DNA of 64,000 nucleotides. Source: Clostridium sp. AM34-11AC. GTDB lineage: Bacteria; Bacillota; Clostridia; Lachnospirales; Lachnospiraceae. The DNA is taken from positions 75,547 through 139,546 of the forward strand of contig NZ_QWGL01000005.1 of the NCBI RefSeq assembly GCF_003435375.1, in the 5' to 3' direction. Position 1 is the stretch's first letter, and every line of letters starts with the position of its first letter. A program made the translations under genes and the position numbers. Under the pieces are notes generated by a model that was given only the letters and a program-made list of their open reading frames with translations, made no database searches and was not told the origin of the DNA. Shown in pieces: positions 1 to 8,763 of this stretch.

Positions 1-180
1 CTTGTTGTTGGAGCCCCAGATTCCCATCGGAACCATGCCTGCAGCGTATACAAGCTCTTCCGGAGCGTAGTACGGGAGAACGCCAATGACCTTCTTGCCC
101 TGTGCTTTATATTCAGCAAGCTGCTGTTTTGGAGTTGCAGCTTTTACCTTAAATTCGTCAAATAATGCGTTGATACTCAT
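1..180 (-). CDS. hgdB: (R)-2-hydroxyglutaryl-CoA dehydratase beta subunit, N-terminal part
   Basis: Partial gene: only the first 60 codons lie in the window, and the rest runs off the left edge. The start is the ATG at 180, three bases after the stop of hgdA, so the two subunits are cotranscribed and probably translationally coupled. The visible protein begins MSINALFDEF and contains GVLPYYAPEELVYAAG, typical of the N-terminal part of HgdB/FldB-type subunits of 2-hydroxyacyl-CoA dehydratases. In the family this subunit pairs with HgdA, binds a [4Fe-4S] cluster and dehydrates 2-hydroxyglutaryl-CoA to glutaconyl-CoA by a ketyl-radical mechanism. Family assignment is firm. Glutarate specificity is inferred from the operon. 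Confidence 0.88.
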   Translation of the reverse strand, partial: MSINALFDEFKVKAATPKQQLAEYKAQGKKVIGVLPYYAPEELVYAAGMVPMGIWGSNNK

Positions 181-183
181 GGT

Positions 184-1626
184 CTATTTAGCCTCCTTTG
201 CCTGGATGTTTGCTTCCATAGCCTCTACAAGACCCTGTACTCGTGTCTCGTACTGAGCGGCATTGAAGTTACGCGGGTCAGCCTGGTCACCATCGAATCC
301 TGCGCACGGAATACCAAGATCCTTTGTGAAGCGGCGCTGCATCTCTGCCATGTAACCGGACCACGGCTTACAGCTTCTGTTGTAGTGAACGAGAACGCCA
401 TCTACCTTGTTGTCACGGCAGATGCCTTCACGCCATGCAACACCCTGCTCGATACATACAGAGTTCGGTGCTTTGTAGTAAGCACGTGCCATCTCATCCA
501 GACCATTATATACGAAACCGAATGCCGGTGCGTATACAACTGCTGTTACGTTGACGCCGTTAGCCTTTAACGGTTTGAACAGTGCCGGAAGCTTCGGCCA
601 GCACGGAATACCCTCGAACATTACACGGTATTTCTCCGGGAACGGAGTTGTTGTCTCGCCCTTAGCGATCGTCTCGTCAAGGTCTTTTGCTAACTGCTCA
701 AATGCCGCAGCAGCCTCAACTCTTGCACGTGCGGTTACAACGTCAGCCATATGGTTGAACAGGTCGAAACCACTGTACGGAGCCGGTTTGTACTGTAAGT
801 AATCACAGACTTTTAACCATGCCTTTGCTGTACGGTTTGCGTTCTCACATGCATGCTCGAACTTCTTCTCGTCGAACTTCTTGCCTGTGAGTTCCTCTAA
901 CTGCTTGATTGCCTTATCAAACTGTCCACGAACATAGCGAACATTCTGATCAGCAACTTCTACAGTGTTGTTGTACGGGATATCGATCATGATAAGCGGA
1001 ACATTGCACATACGGGCGATGTTCTCATACCACTTTGTCATACAGTTACAGATGTTGTTGCAGCAAAGAACGAAATCCGGCTGCGGGATCTGCATCTGAC
1101 GGATCGGGGAGATCGCTGCAATACGGCGCTCTTTATCCGGTCCATCCGGAAGCTTTTCAAGCTCAAGAAGGTTTACAAGCTCAAGATACGGAGTCTGAGT
1201 CTTCGGATCTTTTTTCGGCTTGCCTGTTGCCTCATCGATCACTACGTTTCCGTCTGCGTCCTTTAACGGCTTACCTGTGCTCGGGTCGATGATGTACTCA
1301 CCTGTCTCCGGGTCAAACTTACGCGCTACACGGACACCGGCTGCGTAAGCAAGGCTGATACGTGCGTATCCGCAGATATCGTTGTCGTAACCAAGATCCT
1401 CAGCTGCCTGACACATAAGCTCACCATAACGGTTTGCTGCGATACCAGCTGCCTGGTTCTCCGGGTACATAACGTTTAAATCAAATGCTGCTGCGAGCTC
1501 GCACGGGAATTTGGAAGAAGACCAACCAACTAACTCGCCTCTCTTTTTGGCTTCGCGCGCGTCTTTATGAACGTCATCTACGACTTTACGCAGCGCAAGA
1601 ACACCAGGGCTAACCTGCTTTGCCAT
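184..1626 (-). CDS. hgdA: (R)-2-hydroxyglutaryl-CoA dehydratase alpha subunit
   Basis: 480 residues, close to the family length. The start is taken at the ATG at 1626 because a GGAGG lies 8 bases upstream. A possible earlier ATG would put that ribosome binding site inside the gene. The protein starts MAKQVSPGVLALRKVV and carries a Cys-rich segment, DFVLCCNNICNCMTKWYE, typical of the cluster-binding fold of 2-hydroxyacyl-CoA dehydratases. With HgdB it forms the dehydratase heterodimer that removes water from 2-hydroxyglutaryl-CoA, activated by one-electron transfer from HgdC. A Lys/Asp/Pro-rich stretch at about residues 105-150 (GETGEYIIDPSTGKP and a similar second unit) looks like an internal repeat or surface insertion. 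It sits between the activator gene and hgdB, as in other glutamate fermenters. Confidence 0.93.
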   Translation of the reverse strand: MAKQVSPGVLALRKVVDDVHKDAREAKKRGELVGWSSSKFPCELAAAFDLNVMYPENQAAGIAANRYGELMCQAAEDLGYDNDICGYARISLAYAAGVRVARKFDPETGEYIIDPSTGKPLKDADGNVVIDEATGKPKKDPKTQTPYLELVNLLELEKLPDGPDKERRIAAISPIRQMQIPQPDFVLCCNNICNCMTKWYENIARMCNVPLIMIDIPYNNTVEVADQNVRYVRGQFDKAIKQLEELTGKKFDEKKFEHACENANRTAKAWLKVCDYLQYKPAPYSGFDLFNHMADVVTARARVEAAAAFEQLAKDLDETIAKGETTTPFPEKYRVMFEGIPCWPKLPALFKPLKANGVNVTAVVYAPAFGFVYNGLDEMARAYYKAPNSVCIEQGVAWREGICRDNKVDGVLVHYNRSCKPWSGYMAEMQRRFTKDLGIPCAGFDGDQADPRNFNAAQYETRVQGLVEAMEANIQAKEAK

Positions 1627-1704
1627 AATAAATATCCTCCATTTCTTATCAAACATGGCTGCTTATGTTATTTACAGCCAAAGATCTGCATAAACTAATA
1701 ATGA

Positions 1705-2496
1705 TTATGCGCGGCGGCTTGCTGCCTGATATGCATATAAAGCTGCACCAAGCGCACCGTTATACTGTGTCAGAGGAGATCTGTGGATCTCACAACCAAG
1801 CTCATTCTGAAGAGCCTTGACTACACCCTCGTTCTGAGCAACTCCGCCAGTCATAACGAGTGCCGGAACAACTCCGATCCTATGGGCGAGTCCAGTGACA
1901 CGGTGAGCCACGGAGCGGTGGATACCCGCGATAATATCGCACTTATCGGTTCCCATCGACAGCTGGCTGATAACCTCACTCTCCGCAAACACGGTACATG
2001 TGGAGCTGATCTCCACTCTCTTCTTGGACAGGGAATCAAGATGTCCCAGATCCTGGACCTTAACCTCAAGAACGCCTGCCATAACATCCAGAAATCTTCC
2101 GGTTCCTGCAGCGCACTTATCGTTCATCTGGAAATTGGTCATTGCACCGTTATCAATATGAAGGACCTTAACGTCCTGGCCGCCGATATCAATGACGGTA
2201 TGAACGTCAGGGAACAGGAAGTAAGCTCCCCTTGCGTGGCAGGATAACTCACTCATCTGTTTGTCTGCAAAATTCATTAAGGAATTACGGCCATAACCTG
2301 TTGCCAGGGTAAAAGCCATATCCTCTTTTTTCATGCCTGCGTTTTCCAGCACTGCGTCGATCGCACGCTGGGGGCCGCTGGTACCTGCACCTACATCGAT
2401 CAGGGATTTCGCTACGATCTCCTGGCCATCCTTAAGCATAATGCATTTGGAAGCCGTGGATCCAACGTCAATTCCCAGGGTGTAAATTGCACTCAT
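1705..2496 (-). CDS. hgdC: 2-hydroxyglutaryl-CoA dehydratase activase (ATP-dependent archerase)
   Basis: 263 residues, a BcrAD/BadFG/HgdC-family ATPase with the actin/Hsp70 nucleotide-binding fold. Visible motifs are the phosphate-1 loop [11 protein letters not shown] (residues 8-18), the phosphate-2 loop DIGGQDVK (about 103-110) and the adenosine motif [12 protein letters not shown]. Cys128 ([11 protein letters not shown]) and Cys167 ([12 protein letters not shown]) match the two positions that bridge a single [4Fe-4S] cluster across the homodimer in characterised family members. Known role: ATP hydrolysis drives injection of one low-potential electron into the HgdAB dehydratase. A TATCCAGGCC/GGCCTGGATA hairpin lies upstream, between this gene and gcdA, and may separate the transcript into modules. 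Confidence 0.95.
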   Translation of the reverse strand: MSAIYTLGIDVGSTASKCIMLKDGQEIVAKSLIDVGAGTSGPQRAIDAVLENAGMKKEDMAFTLATGYGRNSLMNFADKQMSELSCHARGAYFLFPDVHTVIDIGGQDVKVLHIDNGAMTNFQMNDKCAAGTGRFLDVMAGVLEVKVQDLGHLDSLSKKRVEISSTCTVFAESEVISQLSMGTDKCDIIAGIHRSVAHRVTGLAHRIGVVPALVMTGGVAQNEGVVKALQNELGCEIHRSPLTQYNGALGAALYAYQAASRRA

Positions 2497-2552
2497 AATA
2501 ACCTCCGGGTATACTGAAAATGTAAAATGAAACTGGCTTTGTTATACCAGTA

Positions 2553-2588
2553 TATCCAGGCCAGAGAAAGACTCCCCCGGCCTGGATA
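2553..2588 (-). other. Intergenic RNA hairpin between gcdA and hgdC
   Basis: A perfect 10-bp stem, TATCCAGGCC (2553-2562) with GGCCTGGATA (2579-2588), has a 16-base loop. No T-run follows on the transcribed minus strand, so it is more likely a processing or stability hairpin than an intrinsic terminator. Comparable hairpins lie in two other gaps of the operon. Confidence 0.55.
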
Positions 2589-2619
2589 CATATCATTTTA
2601 CTCTATCCTTCAGTCAAAA

Positions 2620-4389
2620 TCAAGCCTTGTGAGCGTCATTCCACTCGCGAATTGCACGCGGTGTTACCATCTGGTGCATCGGGCAGATAGACTTCGGATT
2701 CTGGTAAGCAGCCTCTGTAAATGCCTGAATGTACGGACGGATATCTGTCATGTCAACGATCTCATCTACCATACCAACCTTAGCGCAGTATGCCGGACGG
2801 GACTTTTCATGATACAGCTGGATCATATCGTTCATCTTCTTGATGATCGGAGCAAGATCTTCTCCTGCCTTGCTTGCCTTAACAAGCTTTCTGGAGTACA
2901 TAGCGTTTGCAGCGGTTTCACCCGGCATTACATAGTACTCACATGCAGCTGTACCAAGGGAGTATACGTTTGTATTGTTACCCTGCGGTCCACCAAGTAC
3001 ATAGTGAGCAGCAGCGCTTGCTTTACGAAGAGTAATTTCGAGAGACGGAAGCTTGGAGTTCTCGATGGAGTAGATCAGGGACTGACCTAAACCAAGTAAT
3101 TCAGCCTTCTCTGCTTCGTCGCCTACATCGATACCTGTTGTATCCTGTAACCAGATCAGCGGAATACGGTCACGAGCACATAAGGTTACGAACTCGTTCA
3201 TCTTGATGAGACCCTGACGGTACAGCTTTCCGCCGATACCAACGGAGTTCTGCTTGTACTCCGGATAGTTCATAAGAAGGCCCTGAGTATTCGCGATCAC
3301 ACCAACTAAAAGTCCGTTAACCTTTGCAAGACCTGTTACCATCTCCGGACCATAGCCCTTCTTGTACTCATATAACTGAGAACCATCGAAGAGACGGCCG
3401 ATTACGTCGTAGATATCATACGGACGTTTTCCGTTCATCGGAATGATGCTGTAAAGATCTTCTGCCGGAAGACACGGTCTCTGCGGATCATCAACACGGA
3501 AGAACTCGAGGTTGTATGCCGGAAGGTAGCTGATGTACTTCTTGATGCCCTCGATTACGCCGTAGTCGTTCTCGTAAACCTCACGGAAGAATCCTGTCTC
3601 GTCATAGTGGATCGGAACGGAGCCCGGAGCCGGAACGTGCTTCTTGCTGTTCTCGATCTGGGCAGCAACGATCTGCTCAGCAGCCTCCTCGTCGATATAT
3701 CCCTTCGGGTTCATACCGGAAAGAATACCAGCACCGCCGACTGCCATGTTAGCCTGGCTGTGTGCGATCAGGATTGTCGGGGAAATGCTGTGGTATCCGC
3801 CGCCGGCCGGGTTTGTACCGTAGATGCCTACGATTACCGGAATGCCTAACTGGTTTAACTCTGCGTTACGGAAGAACGGAGTACCGCCGCCGCGTCTGTT
3901 CGGGTAAACCTGATCCTGATACGGGAAGTCTACGCCTGCGCAGTTTAATAAGTAGATTAACGGAAGATTTAACATCTTAGCAGCATCGGAGCAGCGGATC
4001 AGGTTCTCTGCCTGTCCCGGTTCCCATGTACCAGCCATCTTCTTGTTATCGGAAGCGATGATGTAAACCCATTTGCCGTTTACACATCCGAGACCGTTGA
4101 TGATGTTTGTGGAACCCATCTTATTGTCGTTCGGGTTGAAAAGGCTGTTTAACGGGCAGAATGTTCCCTCATCTACAAGAGCGTTGATACGCTGCATTGC
4201 GGATAACTGACCACGCTCATTTAACTTCTCTTCTGTTGTGATGCCAGCAGCAAGGATCTCAGTAACTTTGTCGTGGATCTGCTTCTCGATCTCTTTGATC
4301 TCTGTCTCGTTTTCCGCATTCGGATTAACTAATGCCTTACCAACGGTAGGCATGTTCTGGAAATATTTCGGCATGGAAAAGTAGCCCAT
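2620..4389 (-). CDS. gcdA: Glutaconyl-CoA decarboxylase alpha subunit (carboxyltransferase)
   Basis: 589 residues, the usual length for GcdA. The start is the ATG at 4389, with AAGGAGG 7 bases upstream. It belongs to the crotonase-like carboxyltransferase superfamily. Visible signatures include NPAGGGYHSISPT and GGPQGNNTNVYSLGTAACEYYV, and the C-terminal half repeats the fold of the N-terminal half. Known role: transfer of the carboxyl group from glutaconyl-CoA to the biotin on GcdC, giving crotonyl-CoA, as the cytoplasmic first step of the Na+-pumping decarboxylase. It lies apart from gcdBCD but in the same operon, between gctB and hgdC, which resembles the Acidaminococcus gctAB-gcdA-hgdCAB order with the membrane subunit genes added in front. 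Confidence 0.95.
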   Translation of the reverse strand: MGYFSMPKYFQNMPTVGKALVNPNAENETEIKEIEKQIHDKVTEILAAGITTEEKLNERGQLSAMQRINALVDEGTFCPLNSLFNPNDNKMGSTNIINGLGCVNGKWVYIIASDNKKMAGTWEPGQAENLIRCSDAAKMLNLPLIYLLNCAGVDFPYQDQVYPNRRGGGTPFFRNAELNQLGIPVIVGIYGTNPAGGGYHSISPTILIAHSQANMAVGGAGILSGMNPKGYIDEEAAEQIVAAQIENSKKHVPAPGSVPIHYDETGFFREVYENDYGVIEGIKKYISYLPAYNLEFFRVDDPQRPCLPAEDLYSIIPMNGKRPYDIYDVIGRLFDGSQLYEYKKGYGPEMVTGLAKVNGLLVGVIANTQGLLMNYPEYKQNSVGIGGKLYRQGLIKMNEFVTLCARDRIPLIWLQDTTGIDVGDEAEKAELLGLGQSLIYSIENSKLPSLEITLRKASAAAHYVLGGPQGNNTNVYSLGTAACEYYVMPGETAANAMYSRKLVKASKAGEDLAPIIKKMNDMIQLYHEKSRPAYCAKVGMVDEIVDMTDIRPYIQAFTEAAYQNPKSICPMHQMVTPRAIREWNDAHKA

Positions 4390-4417
4390 GTTCTTCCTCC
4401 TTATATACGCGATCACT

Positions 4418-4449
4418 GCGGTCAGCGGATTTTGCCAGCCGCTGACCGC
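4418..4449 (-). other. Intergenic RNA hairpin between gctB and gcdA
   Basis: A perfect 11-bp GC-rich stem, GCGGTCAGCGG (4418-4428) with CCGCTGACCGC (4439-4449), has a 10-base loop. There is no T-run in the direction of transcription. It begins about 30 bases upstream of the gcdA start and could protect the downstream message or mark a processing site. Confidence 0.6.
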
Positions 4450-4482
4450 GGCATTTATGATTTCACTTTAAATCAGTTTCGA

Positions 4483-5292
4483 TTACTTTGTTTCCTTCGG
4501 AACTTTGATGAATGCCTGACCTGGGTCGATCTCTTCACGAATTACGCGGATGATCTCCGGATCCGGACCTTCCATAAGCTGAGCTCTTGTGGTATCGATC
4601 TCGAAACCTGTGTTCTCCTGAACCATTTCCGGAGAGGAGAATGGATAGTAGTAAGCAAGGTACATTCTCTTGGTCTCTTCGTCGAACTTCATGATACCAA
4701 GATCTGTAACTACCATCTGCGGTCCACGGTTGCCCGGAAGACCTGCTCTCTCACGTCCGCCAGGGCCGTCCATCCAGCCACAGCTTGTGATGTAGTCAAC
4801 ATGCTCCATGAATCTTCTCTTCTGGTGCTGCATCATGATGATTGTGTTACAGAATGTAGCGATACCGTTAGCTCCGCCGGAACCTGTGAAACGTGTTGTC
4901 GGCTGAACATAGTCGCCTTTACCGAAGATACATGTAGAGTTTACGTTACCATACGGGTCGATCTGAGCGCCGCCGATGAAAGCGATCATACGGTCAACGT
5001 CATGAAGCCATTCATTCGCCTCGAAGCCTACGAAACGAATGTTCGGCCACTGTACTGCACAGTGAGCCATGAAACGGTTATCACCTACGGAACGCGGTAC
5101 CTCTACCGGTGAGCAGTCCATAAGTCCGCTCTCTACGATCGGGTGGCAGCTCGGGCAAACCACACGCTTCGCAAGGGAAGCACCGATTAACGGAAGACCA
5201 GTACCAACGATAACGATCTGGTTCTCTTTAATATTTTTTGCGATGGCATAAGCCTGCATTTCCTGCTTTGTATACTTTGTATAATCAGCCAT
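4483..5292 (-). CDS. gctB: Glutaconate CoA-transferase subunit B
   Basis: 269 residues of the family I CoA-transferase beta subunit. The start is placed at the ATG at 5292, with GGGAGGG 11 bases upstream. A TTG further upstream would overlap that site. The catalytic glutamate is visible as Glu54 in PIVESGLMDC, the position that forms the glutamyl-CoA thioester in characterised GctB. SGGANGIATF gives the second conserved loop. With GctA it transfers CoA from acetyl-CoA or glutaconyl-CoA to (R)-2-hydroxyglutarate, activating it for dehydration. gctA ends 21 bases upstream, so the pair is expressed together. Confidence 0.95.
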   Translation of the reverse strand: MADYTKYTKQEMQAYAIAKNIKENQIVIVGTGLPLIGASLAKRVVCPSCHPIVESGLMDCSPVEVPRSVGDNRFMAHCAVQWPNIRFVGFEANEWLHDVDRMIAFIGGAQIDPYGNVNSTCIFGKGDYVQPTTRFTGSGGANGIATFCNTIIMMQHQKRRFMEHVDYITSCGWMDGPGGRERAGLPGNRGPQMVVTDLGIMKFDEETKRMYLAYYYPFSSPEMVQENTGFEIDTTRAQLMEGPDPEIIRVIREEIDPGQAFIKVPKETK

Positions 5293-5313
5293 TTTTGAAT
5301 TTCCCTCCCTCAA

Positions 5314-6414
5314 TTAGTGTCTGGTAGAATAGCCAAGATGCGGCTCATTCTTAAGGTTCATGAGGCGAGCGCCGCCAAGGACATTAAGAAGATCATCCTG
5401 ATCCTTGCAGCCGTATACGTATTTCTGGAGGTAATCCTTGAAGGTCTCCGGAATCTTTGTGCCGTTAGCAGCATCCTCTGCAGCCTGTTTTGCAACTTCT
5501 GCAGCCTTTGCAAGCTTCTCGTCTTCCGGTTTCGCAGCAGCAGCCTTCTCAGCCTTTGCAGCAGCCTTTGCGAGCTGTGCCTTTGCATCTTCAGCGTCAA
5601 GGTACTTGGAAGCCTTATCGTACTCCTTAAGTCCCTTATCATCATCATCATAGTAGCCATAGCACTGTGCCGGCCATGCACCGTACGGAGTACGAACGAC
5701 AGCGTCTACGCACTCGCCGAAGATTCTTGTCTTTGTAGGATCACGGCGGATATATTCATCACTTACGATCTCCTCGCAGGTAACGATCGTACGCTTTGCA
5801 GCGATTGCGATATCAACATCGTGGAACTCATCACCCTCGATGATGCAGGTTCCATCCGGAGATGCCTGCTGTACATGGATGATCGCGCAGTCAAGCTTCG
5901 GAACCGGAACAGCAAGAAGCTTCTCGCCTGGCTCAAACGGGTTCTCGATATCTACGCACTTTAAGTTGTCAACGCCTTCCATTGTTTTTCTCTTCTCTTC
6001 GCTGATACCCCAGAATTTAACAAGACCGGAGCCCTGCATCATTCTTACCGGGAGGTACGGAAGACCAAGGGAAGCTGCGTGAAGCTGTAACATAAGAACG
6101 TCCTGGGAGTAGTCCTCATATGTAAGCTCACCTTTCTCGATTGCAGCACGGAAACGACGTGCAACGTTTGTATAACCAGAGTTTGCTGTGTAGCAGTTGA
6201 TGTAAGCTCTTACACGACCCTCACCGATTAAGGAGTCCCAGTCTCCGCCTGCCGGACCGGACCAGCCTACAAAACCAGTTTTACCCTGACGAAGGATCTC
6301 GTAAACAGCAGCGTACGGTTTACGGTTTGTTGTAAATCCGCCGAGGCAGAGTACATCGTTATCATGTACATACTTCTCTACGGCATCGTGTAATGACATA
6401 ACTTTATTAGCCAC
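5314..6414 (-). CDS. gctA: Glutaconate CoA-transferase subunit A with Ala/Lys-rich insertion
   Basis: 366 residues. The start codon is GTG at 6414, preceded by AAAGGAGG at a spacing of about 8. The first 260 residues and the last 45 match the GctA subunit of family I CoA-transferases (GGFTTNRKPYAAVYEI, VRMMQGSGLVKFWG, VYGCKDQDDLLNVLGG). Between about residues 275 and 318 lies a low-complexity Ala/Lys/Glu segment (units such as AKAAAKAEKAAAAK and LAKAAEVAKQAAEDAA) predicted to be a charged helix. From memory the Acidaminococcus protein is about 320 residues, which would make this an insertion of about 45. Neighbouring gctB supplies the catalytic Glu. Function is confident. The role of the insertion is unknown. 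Confidence 0.93.
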   Translation of the reverse strand: MANKVMSLHDAVEKYVHDNDVLCLGGFTTNRKPYAAVYEILRQGKTGFVGWSGPAGGDWDSLIGEGRVRAYINCYTANSGYTNVARRFRAAIEKGELTYEDYSQDVLMLQLHAASLGLPYLPVRMMQGSGLVKFWGISEEKRKTMEGVDNLKCVDIENPFEPGEKLLAVPVPKLDCAIIHVQQASPDGTCIIEGDEFHDVDIAIAAKRTIVTCEEIVSDEYIRRDPTKTRIFGECVDAVVRTPYGAWPAQCYGYYDDDDKGLKEYDKASKYLDAEDAKAQLAKAAAKAEKAAAAKPEDEKLAKAAEVAKQAAEDAANGTKIPETFKDYLQKYVYGCKDQDDLLNVLGGARLMNLKNEPHLGYSTRH

Positions 6415-6443
6415 AATAAAGCCTCCTTTATTTATATTTGCAG

Positions 6444-6480
6444 TTAAAAGGCCTGCCTGTTCTCCTCAGACAGGCCTGAA
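6444..6480 (-). terminator. Attenuator-like hairpin between gcdB and gctA
   Basis: AGGCCTG (6449-6455) pairs with CAGGCCT (6471-6477), followed on the minus strand by TTTTAA. The stem is strong but the T-tract is short, so partial termination is plausible. That would set a ratio between the membrane subunits upstream and the CoA-transferase downstream. Confidence 0.5.
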
Positions 6481-6557
6481 CTGCTTTTAATTCCTGTAAA
6501 AATATACCACGTTACGGAATGAATTTCAACTTCTGGTTCCGTTTCGAAGGGGTTCGA

Positions 6558-7700
6558 TCAGGCCTTGAACATCAGCATGAAGTAACCGGCTGCTACTGCA
6601 GAACCGATAACACCTGCCACGTTCGGACCCATAGCGTGCATCAGAAGGAAGTTGGTCGGATTTTCCTTAGCACCAACAGTCTGGGATACACGAGCTGCCA
6701 TCGGAACGGCAGATACACCTGCAGAACCGATCAGTGGGTTGATCTTGCCGCCTGTGATCGCACACAGGACTTTACCAAGCAGGATACCTCCGACTGTCGC
6801 AAACGCGAAAGCAAGAAGACCCATTGCAATGATAGCCAGTGTCTGGACACGGAGGAAGATCTCTCCGTTTGCTGTAGCGCCTACGGTTGTGCCGAGCATG
6901 ATCGTAACGATGTTGCAGAGTGCGTTCTGTGCGGTATCGGAAAGTCTTCCGGTAACACCGGACTCACGGAACAGGTTACCGAGCATCAGCATACCAAGAA
7001 GCGGTGCTACGGACGGAAGAAGCAGGGAGCAGAACAGAACAACGAATACCGGGAATACAACCTTCTCGACTTTGCTGACTTTTCTTAACTGCTTCATAAC
7101 GATCTGACGCTCTTTCTTTGTTGTAAGAAGCTTCATGATCGGCGGCTGGATCAGCGGGATCAGAGCCATGTAGGAATACGCGGCTACGGCGATCGGAGCT
7201 ACAAGATCCGGAGCCAGGTTATTTGCGATATAGATCGCGGTCGGGCCATCAGCACCGCCGATGATACCGATCGCTGCACACTCACCCGGTGTGAAAAGTC
7301 CGGTTGCATTTGCGAGTGTAAATGCAACATAGATACCGAACTGAGCGGCTGCACCGAGAAGAAGGCTGACCGGGTTCGCGATCAACGGACCGAAGTCTGT
7401 CATCGCGCCGACTGCCATGAAGATCAGGCACGGGAATAAGCTGGACTTAACGCCCATGTACATAATTCTTAACACACCGGACTGATACCAGTGATCTGCC
7501 TCATTCATAAGACCTGCAAGCGGAAGGTTCGCAAGGAACATACCGAATGCGATCGGGAGCAGAAGGAGCGGCTCAAACTGCTTCTTGATTGCAAGATATA
7601 ATAAAACGAAGGATACAAGGAGCATTACGCACTGCTGCCAGGTGATTGCGGCGAAACCTGACTGGGCGAGCAGCTCCGCGAAAACTGAAAGTATATTCAC
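6558..7700 (-). CDS. gcdB: Glutaconyl-CoA decarboxylase beta subunit (Na+-pumping carboxybiotin decarboxylase)
   Basis: 380 residues, a polytopic membrane protein of the OadB/MmdB/GcdB family. The start is read as GTG at 7700, because the AGGAGGT ribosome binding site lies just upstream and an earlier in-frame GTG falls within that site. Conserved features are [20 protein letters not shown], which in OadB carries the Asp that couples decarboxylation to Na+ transport, and the later [18 protein letters not shown] helix. It decarboxylates carboxybiotin on GcdC and exports Na+, conserving the free energy of glutaconyl-CoA decarboxylation. It follows gcdC after 16 bases. It could only be confused with the methylmalonyl-CoA or oxaloacetate beta subunit, and the operon decides for glutaconyl-CoA. 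Confidence 0.93.
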   Translation of the reverse strand: MNILSVFAELLAQSGFAAITWQQCVMLLVSFVLLYLAIKKQFEPLLLLPIAFGMFLANLPLAGLMNEADHWYQSGVLRIMYMGVKSSLFPCLIFMAVGAMTDFGPLIANPVSLLLGAAAQFGIYVAFTLANATGLFTPGECAAIGIIGGADGPTAIYIANNLAPDLVAPIAVAAYSYMALIPLIQPPIMKLLTTKKERQIVMKQLRKVSKVEKVVFPVFVVLFCSLLLPSVAPLLGMLMLGNLFRESGVTGRLSDTAQNALCNIVTIMLGTTVGATANGEIFLRVQTLAIIAMGLLAFAFATVGGILLGKVLCAITGGKINPLIGSAGVSAVPMAARVSQTVGAKENPTNFLLMHAMGPNVAGVIGSAVAAGYFMLMFKA

Positions 7701-7716
7701 GTGTGGCACCTCCTGC

Positions 7717-8151
7717 TTAGTTTAAGGTAACCAGAACTGCACCTGTCTCAACGGAATCGCCTGTGCTTACGTTGATGGATGCAACAGTTCCTGCTGCCGG
7801 AGCTACGATCTCTGTCTCCATCTTCATTGCTTCCATAACGATTACACACTGACCATAACCAACTGCGTCACCAACTTTAACTTTGATGTCAAGGATCTTA
7901 CCTGGCATCGGAGCCTCTACTGTCTGTCCGCCTGCTGCTGCCGGAGCTGCTGCCGGTGCTGGAGCCGGTGCCGGTGCTGGAGCTGGTGCCGGTGCTGCTG
8001 CCGGTGCCGGAGCTGCCTTCGGTGCCGGTGCTGCTGCGAGGATCGGAGCCGGTGCGCTAGCCTGTGCACCTCTGTCAAGCGGTCTGTACTCGTCTACTCT
8101 CTCGATCTCAACTTCATACTTTTTTCCGTTTAATGTTGCAACGTATTTCAT
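7717..8151 (-). CDS. gcdC: Glutaconyl-CoA decarboxylase gamma subunit (biotin carrier)
   Basis: 144 residues. A short N-terminal segment (1-35) is followed by a flexible Ala/Pro linker (about 36-75, repeated PAPA units) and a biotinyl/lipoyl domain (about 76-144). The biotin attachment lysine is Lys110 in EAMKMETE, with the preceding PMPGKI hairpin of the family. The domain shuttles CO2 between GcdA in the cytoplasm and GcdB in the membrane. The linker is encoded by a GC-rich repetitive stretch that also opens long spurious frames on the other strand. Only one carrier gene is present here. Clostridium symbiosum has been reported to have two, so a second copy may lie elsewhere. Confidence 0.95.
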   Translation of the reverse strand: MKYVATLNGKKYEVEIERVDEYRPLDRGAQASAPAPILAAAPAPKAAPAPAAAPAPAPAPAPAPAPAAAPAAAGGQTVEAPMPGKILDIKVKVGDAVGYGQCVIVMEAMKMETEIVAPAAGTVASINVSTGDSVETGAVLVTLN

Positions 8152-8200
8152 GTTATTTACTACATCCTTTCCTTTTTCTGCGTTTTAGGTTTTTTGTTTT

Positions 8201-8482
8201 TTACAGTTCTTTGATACTTGTTACACGGAACTGCTCTCCAGACAATCTTGCTTCCTCACTGACTGCCGCGAGAAGCACTGCATAGGATTCCTCATCGATA
8301 GCCGGAGCCGGTGCTGCAACTGCCGCAGCTGCCTTTGGCGCACTCTCCTTAAATAATGTACCGATGACCTTAGAGATAATGATAACCGCGATTGCGAGCA
8401 CTGCAAGTGCCGAGAATACGACTAACAGTCCAACAAGTGAAATGATGATCGAATCCGCAAAGGTCATACCGCCTGTCCACAT
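8201..8482 (-). CDS. gcdD: Glutaconyl-CoA decarboxylase delta subunit (OadG-type membrane anchor)
   Basis: 93 residues. One hydrophobic helix at about residues 10-40 (IIISLVGLLVVFSALAVLAI) is followed by an Ala/Pro-rich segment and a charged C-terminus, the organisation of OadG/GcdD small subunits of Na+-pumping decarboxylases. It starts at the ATG at 8482, 11 bases after AGGAGGT. In the family it assembles the complex and anchors it to the membrane. It is the first gene of the nine-gene operon and is followed by gcdC after about 50 bases. Confidence 0.88.
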   Translation of the reverse strand: MWTGGMTFADSIIISLVGLLVVFSALAVLAIAVIIISKVIGTLFKESAPKAAAAVAAPAPAIDEESYAVLLAAVSEEARLSGEQFRVTSIKEL

Positions 8483-8547
8483 ATACTTACCGCACCTCCT
8501 TCGTTTCGTTTCACTTAAGAAACTTTTGTTGGTTAGTTATTTCGTAT

Positions 8548-8565
8548 TGTGGAATGCATTCCACA
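8548..8565. promoter_or_regulatory. Perfect 18-bp palindrome in the gcdD leader
   Basis: TGTGGAATGCATTCCACA is its own reverse complement over 18 bases. It lies between the promoter at 8650-8678 and gcdD, in the untranslated leader. It is most simply an operator for a dimeric regulator that would block elongation or initiation. The regulator is not identifiable from the window. Confidence 0.5.
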
Positions 8566-8569
8566 TTTT

Positions 8570-8622
8570 CCTCAGCGCATACGGGCACATCTCAAAAATG
8601 TACCCGTCTTGCGCCTGTTTCT
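8570..8622 (-). other. Leader stem-loop upstream of gcdD
   Basis: In the transcribed orientation GCGCA-ag-ACGGG-t-ACAT pairs with ATGT-g-CCCGT-a-TGCGC. This interrupted stem of about 14 pairs lies in the roughly 160-base leader of the glutamate-fermentation operon. It matches no riboswitch class I recognise. A stability or regulatory role is inference. Confidence 0.4.
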
Positions 8623-8649
8623 ATGCATTTTTCACAATATCGTAATTTG

Positions 8650-8678
8650 AGTATATCAGCTTTCTGCAAAAATGTCAA
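8650..8678 (-). promoter_or_regulatory. SigA-type promoter of the gcd-gct-hgd operon
   Basis: On the minus strand TTGACA (8673-8678) is separated by exactly 17 bases from TATACT (8650-8655), close to consensus. Transcription would start near 8643, giving a leader of about 160 bases before gcdD. The strength fits a main catabolic operon. Confidence 0.8.
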
Positions 8679-8763
8679 CAAAGCCGCCCGAAAAAATTTA
8701 TCAAATATACTAATTTCAGGTCACATAAAGACAAGCAGTACTTATGTCTTTATATGACGAAAT

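Noticed and set aside
7883..8188. Ala/Gly-rich plus-strand frame
   Set aside because: Antisense of the Ala/Pro linker in gcdC.
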